From Apophysomyces variabilis (lineage: Eukaryota > Mucoromycota > Mucoromycetes > Mucorales > Mucoraceae): a stretch of DNA of 37,308 nt. The translations under genes and the position numbers were made by a program. Within the stretch, counting starts at the first letter, position 1. Each line of letters starts with the position of its first letter. Below the pieces are notes generated by a model. It was not told the DNA's origin. It worked only from the letters and a program-made list of their open reading frames with translations, and made no database searches. The stretch spans positions 14,017 to 51,324 of the forward strand of contig MZZL01000052.1 in NCBI GenBank assembly GCA_002749535.1. Direction: 5' to 3'. Below, piece after piece: positions 22,620-34,172 of the stretch.

Positions 22620-23420
22620 TTACAGATTAAACATAATGGTAGTGGCAATCAAATCAAACGAGTCTTCACTACGTTCAGCTTCATTCAAAATATTTATACA
22701 TTTTCTAGCGACTTTAGTCCAAGAATGAGTTTCATTCTAAAGAAAAAAAAGTTAAATGTTTGTCTTTCTAATGGATCCGATCACATCTTACTGTCAACGA
22801 ATTTGTCCAAATCAGTGCATTGTTCGAAGTTGTGATTGAATACCTGTTGATCAAATCAATAAGCTGAGAACAAAGTAGATCATTTTCCGCTTGGCCCATG
22901 TATTTACAGATTGATGATTGTATATCAGTGGACAGGGGAAAAATAGAATATAAAGATCTATAATAACAGAAATGTTGACAATGCAGATTCTTTTGTTCGT
23001 TGTAGCTTACAATATACGCGAATCCTTCAAATTTCCTTGACCACTCATGAATAATATGGACGTTTCGCGAAAGCTGTGAAGTTCCTTAGTCAGATCAAAC
23101 CCACCAGCTATCCACTATGTAATAGTTAGCTACAAGACATTGTAGGTTGCTTTATTGTGTTTTCAAAGGTATCATCGTGATGTCATGGTTTAATGTCTTT
23201 TGAAAATAACTTTATACTATCGGGATTCATAATAGTCGTCACTTGTAAATGATGTACCATGTTTGATGGCTTCATTTTCGTTTTGTGGTAAGTTCGGTTC
23301 GCTGTCCTCGTTATAGGGAAGAATGGGAGAAAGAGGGTATCCAGCACTGTCCAAGACTTCCAATGAGACCGTTTTGAAGCTAATTAGAAAGCTAATAATA
23401 AGCCATGGCTGGTTTAGATG
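22620..23420 (-). CDS. Probable multi-exon gene, unrecognised (5' end unresolved)
   Basis: Three 3' exons join cleanly: 23114-23011, 22957-22792 and 22736-22620 (introns 53 and 55 nt, GTAAGC and GTAAGA donors, phases 2 and 0), ending TTIMFNL-stop. They encode a mainly helical stretch (FDLTKELHSFRETS, CKYMGQAENDLLCSQLIDLI, WTKVARKCINILNEAE). Upstream, about 23410-23240, a further exon reads VSLEVLDSAGYPLSPILPY and an acidic Asn/Glu-rich segment; its donor could be the GTACAT or GTGACG site if the next exon starts at the AG near 23107. The true start is not found. Well-placed introns and the absence of stops suggest a living gene rather than debris. No family recognised. Confidence 0.5.
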
Positions 23421-24126
23421 GATCGCTTACGGATGGCCTAGTATGCGCATTGACGTTACCAAAAAAGGGACTTATAAAATTATCACCCTGGGAATAGTAA
23501 TCTGCGTTTGAGGTATGTGACCCGATTGTTTACAGATACGATTCATATAAAAAAAATAACGCAATCATGACTTTTTTATTAGCACAAGAGAGTAAGCGAA
23601 AAAAAAAAGTGACGACGTCGTCATAGAAGGTAAAAAAAGGGCGTTATTTTAGTTTAATCATTAACCTTCCACTTATGATACAGGTTCCGAGGGAATCGCC
23701 ATCGAAAAAGGAAAAAGATCATACAATCACTCTGGGAAATATGGGTTTCTTCTGGTCTCCATCAGTTCCTATTGAGCTATTTCTTGTTCCTGATGATCTG
23801 TTTCTTAATGAAAAATAGTACATTAGGAACCACTTCTCATGGTGCAACTTCTATCCAGAAATGAAGCCATCAGTGTCAACAAAAAATCAAGGATTTCAGA
23901 TACAGATCATGCAACACTGGCTTCATTGTATGCGATCAAGGTCCAAACTAAACCATACGCTCAATATTCCTGCAAACTTGATTGACGAATACGAAGCAAA
24001 CAAGGAACAACAAGCACAGAATTATTCCCTGTTGAAAAGGTCGTTTCCCATAAATTTTTGAAGGACGCTTTGAGCCAAGAAGTCGACGATGTTCGCTAAT
24101 GGGTATGGGTCTCATGAAATGGATGG

Positions 24127-24870
24127 CAATCATGGAACGACCGAAAATCACGGCATGCAATTGATTTGACTTGGCTTACGGATTTTTATGTCAGTTGCAA
24201 TAAGCCTACCTATCCTATGGCCACAAATGAACAAACTCCATATACCGAGTTTGTTAATTCCGTTATTCAAAAGTACCTGTGAGCCGTCATGAAGTTGGCA
24301 TCTTTCCCAGGTAAGAGTATACGCAGTTGATTGCGCAAAGTTTGGTAACGAATTGTTTGCTTATTGAATGCAATCATAGGTGTGAAGAGGGGCTTTTCAT
24401 TTGCTCTGCGAGCAAGTTAATGGACGGCATTGGCGTGTCGACGTTGAATCAAACTGAATGCGCATTGATTGAATCATCAGGGTAAAACAGGATCTTTCAA
24501 ACGTGGAATAAGTTTTAGGTGATCAATGTTTATTACCCATGTCAATTACAGGCAACCAGATGGCGGAAAAACCAAGGAAGACACTCTCCAACTCATTGAA
24601 TATATTTCATCATGCATACAAATGGAAAAAGGCCATTATCAGCAATCATCGTATCACACCTTTGGGAGACGTCGTGTATTTGGCCTTCAGTACGTGGGTA
24701 ATCAGTTAACATCCATTGTTATCAACAAGAAACTTAGCCGATGGGACCTGGGTATGTGTCTGGGAGAAGTTGGCATTGATGCCACGCACCTGGAACCAGC
24801 AAAAATACTGTTCTTGGAAAACGAGACGCTGATGATACCATTCAGCGAGGCGTACAATAGCTTAAAGTGA
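24127..24870 (+). pseudogene. Broken copy of a fungal multigene family, function unknown
   Basis: Three segments read as parts of one protein: about 24127-24310 (WLTDFYVSCNKPTYPM, then NEQTPYTEFVNSVIQKYL, a TGA, AVMKLASFPG), 24380-24481 (GLFICSASKLMDGIGVS, ECALIESSG) and 24552-24870 (PDGGKTKEDTLQLIEYISSC to the stop). The second and third join in phase across a 70-nt intron. The TGA at 24280-24282 looks like a Trp codon changed by G to A, and the first intron is out of phase. The ALIESS...K..DTL pattern reminds me of uncharacterised proteins present in many copies in Mucoromycota; a nuclease-like fold is only a guess. Possible earlier pieces at 23840-24060 are unclear. Confidence 0.5.
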
Positions 24871-25486
24871 AGTGATTTGATGGACTAGTTTCTCACTCTC
24901 ATAGAGCTTTAGACAACTTTTGTAACAGTAGAGGCAGTATAATGTAATCCTTATTTCGTCGGCATATATAATTGTAGAAAAATGAAGCCGATAACAAAGA
25001 AATATATGTCGTCATTTGTTCGACATCTTACAGTATTCTGCAAATAAGACCGATGTGTACAGGCGGATGACTTGCAAATAAGGGGTTTTTTTTCGAATAG
25101 ACGTCGGAGATATGACACACAGATCAGCATAGACCTCTAGTGATATAGAAAGTGTCGAATGCTTTGGTAGGGCACTACATCATTATGCCCCGCCCTTTTT
25201 TTAGGACGTCTTGGACAAAAACACGTAAACTTTAGCATATGGACCATTTAATTAAATGCATGTGAATGCGTCGGAAACATCGAATAGGCCAGTGTGCGTC
25301 TCATGTTGTGTCTTTGACTTGCTTTGTGTCACTCATATTAGTATCTTGGAGAAATACTACAGAGTTATTCAAATTGTTTTGAAAGCGAGATTATCTTTTG
25401 CCGTTTTTTCGCATAAAATTGCTCCAGCTGGGCAAAATCGTCGGCAAATCGCTTCAAGCTGGTAGCCACATTTCCGTGAAGACGAT
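24871..25486. other. Intergenic between two transposon-rich blocks
   Basis: No gene seen. A 69-codon plus-strand frame (25256-25465) has no recognisable content. Confidence 0.5.
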
Positions 25487-27902
25487 TTAAGAGTAAGCTG
25501 TCATCTTCCTACTCACCTCTGCCGTTTTCCTGGTTCTCCTCATTGGCATGGTTTCGTTCCGACGAGGATGAAGAACGATGTCTAGAAGGCCTTGGAGCTG
25601 CTGGTGATTCACCGACTGGAGAAACAGAAGGGGTTGGAAGTGCTGGTTGTGGTTCTGTTGGCAGTTCATAATGGATTGCATGCGCAGCAGGAACAAATCT
25701 CACGTGTAAAAAGCGGATAACTTGATCACCCTGATTAGCATGGAAAAACCTGGCAGCATCTGTCGCAGACTTAAAATGAAGATAGGCATATCTATTTAGG
25801 AGCAGCTTTTGCCAGCGTGATTGTATTTTTGACGCTGGTCCAAAACGATAGAGGAATTCTTGGTACCTTTTTAGGGCGACCCGGTCTCTTAACATCTTCG
25901 TCAGTTGGATTCAGTATGTCACCTTGTTTTGATATGGGCGTGTCTGCGGGCACTTTCAGCTGATCCAACATGGCATGCATCTGCTGTTTGTCTTCGTATT
26001 CTGCAAACTTATAGTCCAGCTTTTCGAGGTAATGCTTCCACAAATGCTTGCATTCGTCTGCATCTGAGTCGGACTCCCAAGTGGGTATCTCTTCCTCGAC
26101 GGCCAGATGCCAATCTTCTAGGTATGCATGGCAGCGTTATTGGGCCCTCTGCCGGTAGCGTATGTTTGCACGGCAAATTAAAGACCAAACGACATCTGCA
26201 GTGACAGTCGTCCTTTGCCGAACACGTCGAAGCTTCAAGCATTTGATCTTTGACGGTCAGCAAGGCTCGCGAACTAATCTTCCCAATGAGCGGAAGTAGT
26301 CGCGAATGGTCGTCCTCCACCACTGATATATCAGTAGTAAACAGTATCTTTCGAGCGCAGGAGATTCCATTCACCTTCCTAATAACCATACCTATAAGAA
26401 CCTGCTATGTAGGTCTCAGATAAAGTATCTTTTCAATATAATGGCGATGTACCTTCTTAAACGCCCTGTCCAGTCTTGCAGAAACCTTTATGTGTTGCTT
26501 CAAAGACGAATGTGCGCTTTCTACTCTTTGCGTTGTAGTGTAGCCAAGATGGTTCAATTTGTCAGTGATGTGTGCTGCCCATTTTTCCTTGCACGCTATC
26601 CATCTGATTCATAACATAAGCAAAGTGTCTGCTATCTAGACATTACCTGTTCATTGTATTGTATGACTGCAACAGCACCGCTATCATTACAGCCCGCATT
26701 AGCGGCTTCATGGTAGTTACACAGAGCTTCCTCGAATTTTTTTTGCGACCTGTTATTTATCATAATCGATGACACATCGATACACTTGTTGTAGCTATCG
26801 ATCTCGCCCTTCTTGTAGTAGCCTTTGATGTTGGTCACAAAGTTCTTCATCATATGCCATGTGCACAGCAGCTTAGTGGTGCTTGGAAATAACGAGTCAA
26901 GTGCGTTCTGGAGGGCAGTGCATTGGTCGGTCACAGCCACTCCAGGTATATCTCTTTATACACCAGGGACTTTAACTGTTGAAGCGCCCAGACATAGGTA
27001 GTTTCAGTTTCGTCACAAACAAATGCTCCTGCTATCGTAAACGATCGCAGGGTCAAACCACCTATGTTTCCCACACCAATAAATTCGATAAATGGCATCT
27101 TCATGCTGTCGTATTCAGAATATCAGCATGTGCTGCAGTTAGGTTTCGAGTGGAAGCAATAACTATGAAAATTGCTGTTACCTGTTGGTGTTATAAGTGG
27201 CATCAATGAGAAGAACTTCTGGAAAGCTCTAGCGCGCCTTGCCATAGACGGTAGAAAGAAAAAGAGGCTATTGAGCCGATTCTCCTTTGTCAAATTATAA
27301 CGAAATTCATACTTTTCTTCAGCCATCTGCTTAATAATTGAAGCCACAGCTGATGTCTCAAGAGACTCTGACTTAGTTTGCCAGTTGCGCAGATCTCGCT
27401 GAACTACGGTAACAGCGCCTTGGCCATCATCATCCTCAGCGAGAGTGCGCTTCACGATCTTGACAGATGCTCCAGCCCTGAACATCTTATCGCTTAGCTG
27501 TTCTTGCTCCAACGAAAGCTGTCTGTTTTCGTGGTAAACACGAGAATTCACGTTATCTAAACGATGGTTATGGTAACGTCCCTCATCGCTGCCTGGCTTT
27601 GGCGCATTGAGTTTCCACTGGCCGTTTCTTTGCATTGAAGCTCTTATTATGTACGGACATCCACAGCGCATTGAGCTTCCGAGTCTTTTGCGCTGATCAA
27701 GTTGGATACCACGCGTATTACGGTATTCACCCCGTTTCTTCCACTTAATATGAAGAGTGCCATCTTTCGAGAATTTCGTAACCACAGCAAAACCATTGCG
27801 TTTAGCCATAATATTTGCTGCTTCTAACAGATCCTCCCGGGTGCCATAAACCTTCCCAGTCAAAATCCCATTAATGGCATATTGAGCGCATATTGAGTAC
27901 AC
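25487..27902 (-). pseudogene. Mutator-like (MULE) transposase, frameshifted, with RRM-like tail
   Basis: Order on the minus strand: FAR1-type DNA-binding domain (from 27902; REDLLEAANIMAKRNGF, RCGCPYIIRA, GRYHNH); the MULE DDE domain with LLIDATYNTN (first Asp, about 27215-27186), MPFIEFIGVGN and AGAFVCDETE (27104-26980), VTDQCTALQNALDSLFP and LLCTWHMMKNF (26940-26840); a helical block ending VESAHSSLKQHIKVS (about 26500); a SWIM zinc finger (CHC...CKH, 26206-26162); an acidic linker with RPGRPKK; and a C-terminal piece (25880-25509) resembling an RRM, with the RNP1-like NRYAYLHF and strand FLHVRF, then a Ser/Pro/Glu-rich tail. Frame breaks are visible near 27222 (AFQK for AFPE), near 26130 and near 25880, so the copy is dead although introns explain other gaps. 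Terminal inverted repeats were not identified. Confidence 0.8.
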
Positions 27903-28314
27903 ATGGGAGAAGAAATGATATCATGGCTGACTTTTTCTGTATATAAAGCACGTATATTGGAATTTTACAGACTAGCAAGGCGCATAATGTACCTTGCAAT
28001 GACATAATGAAGTTAGTTTCCCGATGTAAGAATAAAGGACACTGGAGCTCAAGCTCGTTATTGCCTAAAAGAGATATGGCCTGTGTAACCCGTGTCCCTA
28101 TCATTGCCGTATGTCAAACGGCGTCGAGTTTATCATATTTTGGAGGAGTGACCGAGGCAATTCTCTATTTCATTGGCCCTCAGACAGAAATGTTAAAATG
28201 CAGTAAGCAGTTGTGACTCAGATTTCTACTTGCACCACAACTTGTCGTGCCCGAACAATATAACTCTTCAGCCTTTATGTGTTGGTTTCTCCACTTCTTT
28301 TCTTTGACCTCAAT
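27903..28314. other. Spacer; promoter and leader of the SPP1-like gene
   Basis: No gene seen. The last 100 bases are CT-rich and lead into the SPP1-like start; an upstream in-frame non-ATG extension is ignored. Confidence 0.45.
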
Positions 28315-30214
28315 ATGTCTGACCTCTCAAGCATTCAAAATGCAAATCCTACTGAACAACCTCCTCCTTCTAATTCTCCGCTCAGTGATACGTTGGAATG
28401 GCAACACATGACTCCAGCAGCATTCACTACTCCACTAGCGCACCAAAGAGAGATTGTCCCAGATCTTGATCGTGTCTCATCCAACACGGAGATCGGATCA
28501 ACGGCATTACAGCAAGAGCCTTCAAATGAGCAAACTGCTCTCACACGATCATCCTCTGTTACACAAGTATCGACCTATCCAGCTCCGCAACTTAACCCTC
28601 TCTCCGCTAAGCGATTGCCCCTCAGAAAGCGACTCGCACAAAAAGAGCTCCTCACTAAACCATCAGAAGTACCGTCAATTAATGTTCCAGAAACACCTGT
28701 CACTCAGATATCGATGGCTCCTGCTGAGAGTTACTCTGTTTCCGATAGCGGCGAAACGACGGAAACGGATGACGAGGACGTTATCAAGCTTGTAAACGCT
28801 AAACGCAAAAAGTCGTTGGATCAGTACTCAATAACGCCAAAGAAAGTATCTATCATTAGCCATGAAATTTCTGGAAAAAGACGATCTTCATCATCATACT
28901 TGGACCATACGGAAAATCCAGCATCCCAGCCTTTGAAGAAAATACGACATTGGATTATAAAGAATAAAACACCCTCAGAGAATGTCACTGGTCAATTTAT
29001 TATCGGCAATCCCTTATTATGGGCAAATGAAAGCAATGTGAAAGAGGTAATTGAGCCATTTCTCTTACAGATTGAGTTCGTAAACCGCACATTCAGTTTC
29101 CTTATGATATGGATATTCCTTTAACACAAGCGTCCGGATCCTGGTTCGATGATGGTCGTGTAAGCAATACTGAAGATAGCATATTTCTGTTTTGACGCAC
29201 TTGCTTTATCCAGCCCGTAAAAGAAACGAAACATAAGAAGATTGTGTCAAGTGACGGCAGCAAAAAGTCAAGGAGCAGGAGAAACAGTGGAAGACGGAAA
29301 ACGTTATCAAAGGCCACTAATGGAACACTTTACTGCGTCTGCCGGAAACCATACGACGCCAGATTTATGATTGCTTGCGATCGATGCAATCAATGGTTTC
29401 ATGGCGAATGCGTTGGTATTAGTGAAGCGGAAGGAGAGTTCATCGATTTGTATTTCTGCGTTGAATGCTCAAAAGGTGAGATATGTTTCTGAATGACAAC
29501 CTTTGCTAATATTTGTGCAACCTAGTAACCGGTAAAACGACCTCCTGGAAACCACGGTGCGCCAATCCAGCATGCCATCAGGCTGCTCGAATTGGAACCA
29601 ACCAAGGTTTTTTTTCAAAATATTGCTCGGATGCATGTGGGTTGCAAGTCGCTCGAGCAAGATTAGAGCTTGCACAGATAAAGCGACGTTTGGAAACACA
29701 GGATGATATAGGTGTACCAGAAGCTATGGTAGCCAGACAACGGCGAAGTAGAATCAACTCTTTGGCGGACTTGAATGACCGGCAAATGCTAGAGAAAGTT
29801 CGAAAAGAAAAGCAAACTATCCAAAACCGCTTGATCGGCCTTGGTCGGCGACATATCTTTCTAAAAATGCTTATTGGAAGACATCAAAACGAATGTGGTT
29901 ATGATAGTCGCTTAAGTTGGCCGGAAACTAAGTGGATGCAGGTGCAGGACATTGCTAATGGTAATGGTGATATATCACTGAAATTAGAAGTACATGAACC
30001 ATACGACACATGTCAACGAAAAATATGTACCAAGCATGTCAACTGGCAAAAACTAATATTACAGCAAAGCGAAAGAGAATGTGGCGAACAGCAAGAATTG
30101 CTGGATACGCTATGTGGAGAATGGGAACAAATTGCGGCGCGGATTGTCAAACGACGTAATGCAGCGGAAGCCGCAAAAACTTTGTCCAACGCTACCATTG
30201 CACACAGCCGCTGA
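28315..30214 (+). CDS. SPP1: SPP1/CXXC1-like PHD-finger subunit of the COMPASS H3K4 methyltransferase
   Basis: In yeast and animals this protein reads H3K4 methylation and supports Set1/COMPASS. Four exons: 28315-29046, 29097-29159, 29214-29475 and 29526-30214 (introns 50, 54 and 50 nt, phases agree), 581 residues, starting at MSDLSS. Residues 1 to about 265 are Ser/Pro-rich and disordered with basic patches. The PHD finger spans 305-352 with the full Cys4-His-Cys3 set: C306, C308, C320, C323, H328, C331, C347, C350, and Trp326 beside the His. The C-terminal CFP1-type region follows: a four-Cys module (CANPACHQA...KYCSDACG), a long basic coiled coil and the terminal CQRKICTKHVNWQKL motif, as in CXXC1 (CNRHYCWEKL). 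No CXXC DNA-binding finger is seen, so it resembles fungal Spp1 more than animal CXXC1. Confidence 0.85.
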
Positions 30215-31241
30215 CTACCATGTCATCATCAAATAAGCAAGAAAGAACAATCGCATCGATCACTCGCTTGTTGCATGCCAGCGCAAGATAGGAAAGAGTG
30301 GACATATACATCTCTAGAATTTCATCTATACTTACAATTATTGGTCAAAAAAAATAGTGTTACTGCCTATTGAGAGTTGTGATCTTGGCATCATAGGGAT
30401 TTACCTCGCCATATCCTCTCCTTACAAATAATTTGTTCTTCGCCGTTTTTCAGTTTTGATTGATATGCTTTGGGTAGGCATATGGTGTCATATGGTGCTT
30501 GCTTAAGCTGGATTTTATGTTTGCAAAAATGCATGCTGTACATACAAATTCCCAGCAAGTATGCAAACGGCAAGGGTTCATTTGTATAGTTGGCTGCATT
30601 AGTAAGTTAGGTCAATTCAATGTACTAGCAGAAAGTTTACTCATGTTGATCATATCGAAGTGTCCATCGTCGATTAAAACACTTTGTCAAGTGTGTTTAA
30701 TTGGACACCTGTAAGTAAGTAACCAACCTATACAAGCTATTCTGCGTAGGAAGACCCATTTATAAAAGTGCGCGGAAAACCATTTATTTTATAAGAACAC
30801 TTTGTCTTGAAAGGAATTTTCACAAGTATGTGCCCAGCATCATCATGGATATTGACGCTCTGCAAGCCAATGCTGGAAGAGAGAAAAGCTATTCCAAGTA
30901 TAGTTTGTTTTATTTCACCCTGGAAGTAATGGTCATATTACCATTTGCTTTAATTAGTGAAAAACCTACACAAGGTATGTATGGTAGGTTGAACTCTAGG
31001 AAAGATTTGGGCTAGCAAGGCGTTCGGGTTTACCGCAGGTTGGTGTTGCGAGGTTCATCAAGGTGATATATGCTCAGCAGCAAACTCCGCTAAACGGCCC
31101 ACCCAGGTCCCTCCCAGGCTTTCCATAAATCTTGGGTAGCGATCTCTCTCTTTCTCTTTCTTCTTCGGTTGCCCCAACTTGTCGTCACTTTCCATTGCAC
31201 GGTTTTGAGTTTGCACTTCACTATATAACTATTCTTTGTTT
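30215..31241. other. Intergenic; KEX2 promoter at the right
   Basis: No gene supported. A TATAAAAG at about 30761 precedes only a 33-codon ATG frame with no features. The last 150 bases contain a CT-rich tract (31140-31165) and an ACTATATAAC box close to the KEX2 start, probably too close to act as its TATA box. Confidence 0.45.
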
Positions 31242-34028
31242 ATGCGTCGACTGGATTCACTTGTGTGCTGTGTTTGGATGGCAGTCCTGCTTTGCTGCCA
31301 ACTTGCACGGACACAAGAGCTTTCTGAGCGGGATTACATCAATCGGTTATATTACACATTGTACACGCCCTCAGCCAATGATGAAGCAGCTGCACTTGTT
31401 GCGAGTAAACTGGGAGCTCGATTCGAAGGGCGTGTGGGAGAATTAAAGACCTATTACTGGATCAGCGTAGACCGATCGCTGGAAAAACGGCAGGAAGAAG
31501 AGGATAGACTAATTGCACTGTTCAAGCTATATAAGGAGCAAACATTACAAAAGCGAGAGGGTTCGGTACAAGCCTTTGACCACATCGAACGATTAGATCC
31601 TCAGATTCCCCGACGTCGGCTCCATAAGCGGGCCGTTATTCCCGCCAAACGCCAAGAGATATATGAAGATGAACCACCAGTGTCTCCTGTCATTGAAAAC
31701 ATACAGGAAGAACAGAAAATAAATGGATATGCTATTTCTGCTTCCACAATGCTTGATCAACCTGGTGGATTTGACACATTGAAGCAAATGTTAGGAGTAC
31801 AAGATCCAGGATTCGAACGCCAGTGGCATCTGGTAAAAAAAAAAAAAAAGAAATACGTGATTAGACGGTCATTAGGTGTCTAAACAAAAACCTTCGTGTT
31901 TTTCGCCCATAAGATCAATCAAGAACAACGTGGTCATGACTTGAATGTCACTGGAGTCTGGAGCCAAGGTATCACTGGCAAAAATGTGGTCGTAGCAATC
32001 CTAGACGACGGCTTAGATATGGACAGTGAGGATCTAAAAGAGAATTACGCAAGTGTTTCCAAATCGTTATTTTATTAAGCTTTCTTCCATTAACGGTTTA
32101 TATTTGTCCATTTCCTCGTTAGTTTGCGGAAGGGTCTTACGATTTCAATGATCAGACACCACAACCCAAACCAAAACTGAGTGACGACACACATGGTACA
32201 CGATGTGCAGGTGAAATTGCTGCTGTAAGAAACAATGTTTGCGGAGTAGGAGTAGCCTATGAAGCTAAAGTGGCAGGTAAACTTGGGACTTTTTTGAAAG
32301 ATAAATAGAGCTGACAAAAGTCTGTTAAGGCATACGGATTTTATCAAGCGATATTACAGATGCGGATGAGGCTACAGCGTTGAACTATAAGTACCAGGAT
32401 AATCATATTTATTCCTGTTCGTGGGGACCACCTGATGCTGGTGACGTTGTGGAAGCGCCACAAGGTATTGTGATGGATGCCATCAAGGAAGGAATCGAAA
32501 ACGGTCGTAATGGGAGCGGAACAATCTTCGTTTTTGCTTCAGGAAATGGAGGAACAAACGATGACAATTGTAATTATGATGGATACACAAATAGTCTGTA
32601 TACTATCACAGTGGGGGCAATTGACCATGTGGGAAATCATCCTTATTATGCGGAGCGCTGTGCAGCGCAACTGGTTGTTACGTATTCTAGTGGCAGTGGA
32701 AGTTCCATTGTAAGTTATTCGGTCGTAACACAAAAGAGGTCTGATAAGATAATTCCAGTATACGACCGATGTTGGCCCGCAAACTTGCACTTCGAAACAT
32801 GGCGGAACGTCAGCTGCTGCTCCGCTAGCAGCTGGTATATTTGCCCTAGTTCTTTCTGTTCGTCCTGATCTCACGTGGCGAGATATGCAGCATTTATGCG
32901 TTCAGACAGCCGTTCCTATTTCCCTTGAAGATAACGATTGGGCATCCCTTCCGTCTAAGCGGATGTACAATCACAGATTTGGTTACGGAAAACTGGATGC
33001 CTATAAAATCGTCGAAGCAGCAAAGACGTTTAAGAACGTAGGACCACAAACGTTTTTGCAACTATCCACAGCACCATCTGAAAAGGCAGATATCGCAGAT
33101 TTGACGAACATAAATGGCAGCATCGACAAGAGCAAAGCTTTATTAAGTGAAATAACAATAACGCAAAAAATGCTAGATGAAGCAGGTCTTGGGCGACTTG
33201 AGCATGTGACGGCCACTGTCAATGTTGAACATGGACGCCGCGGCGATCTTGAAATATTGCTCGAAAGCCCTAATGATGTAGTCAGCCAACTAGGCTCCCC
33301 ACGAAAATTTGATACCAGCACCGATGGGTTGATCAACTGGACGTTTATGAGCGTGAAACACTGGTAACATTGTGTCGCTTTAATTGCTGAAAATGAGAAC
33401 TTATTCTCTTATATATGCTAGGGATGAAGATCCTGTAGGAACTTGGAAACTACGCGTTGTAGATGGGAAAAATCCACAATATACTGGCAAATTCGTCAAT
33501 TGGACGCTCACATTATGGGGAGAAGTAAAGCCGGGATTTACAGGAACCCCAATACACGCCCCCATTAAAACCACTGACGAAGAGGCAATCGCCACAACAT
33601 CCATCACTTCTTCCGCGACAGCTACTATTAATTCGGGGAAATTCAATAGTACCAGCGCCGGAACTAACGAAGATGCTGCTCCCCAGAATGTAGAAGAAGA
33701 AGACAACTTTTTTGTCTATACCCTTGTGGCGCTGTTTGTGGTTGTCAGTTTCGTAGGCACGACATACATTGTGCGTCGGCATGTCGCGGGTCCTGGCTCA
33801 GCAGCAGATACTACAGGCTACGTGAGTGCTCCTCAAAGAGATGAAGATGAATATGAAATCCATGATCTTGGGAGGAGTGCGCATGCCAGACATCCGGAAG
33901 ATGAGGGAAACGAGGAGGATGAGGAATATGAAGGCGCTTCTAGTCAAAGTCCCATATTAAATAAGATTGATCCGAAAGGGAAAGGAAAGATGGTTTTACA
34001 CGCAGCTTCGCATGCTTATGACCATTGA
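31242..34028 (+). CDS. KEX2: Kexin, KEX2-type proprotein convertase
   Basis: Membrane-anchored, calcium-dependent subtilase of the late Golgi that cuts secreted proproteins after Lys-Arg. Six exons: 31242-31832, 31914-32048, 32123-32276, 32330-32709, 32759-33363, 33422-34028; 823 residues (yeast Kex2 814). Signal peptide 1-24; prodomain ending at Lys129-Arg130 or Lys136-Arg137. The catalytic domain has Asp228 (VAILDDGLD), His266 ([11 protein letters not shown]), oxyanion Asn366 (FASGNGG) and Ser438 (HGGTSAAAP), with the SCSWGP and [15 protein letters not shown] blocks. The P-domain (about 460-655) includes [10 protein letters not shown] and [11 protein letters not shown] Ser/Thr-rich stalk, a membrane helix (718-739) and an acidic tail with YEIHDL (766-771), a likely Golgi-retrieval signal, complete the protein. 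Intron 2 has a GCAAGT donor, so it is a GC-AG intron. AATAAA lies at 34059-34064. Confidence 0.96.
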
Positions 34029-34172
34029 TGTTATAGAAAGGATCTCTTCCCCCTACTCAATAAAAGCTTCGAATCCTATTGGTTTAGCGCTATTAAGAAA
34101 GCCAAAACCTCGCCTCCTATTTTTGTAAGTCAGTGCCATTCTTCTTTAGAAACAACACAAGAACACTGTAAG

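Noticed and set aside
29047..29070. 24-nt intron in the SPP1-like gene
   Set aside because: Too short; the 50-nt intron 29047-29096 restores a better reading frame into FPYDMDIPL.
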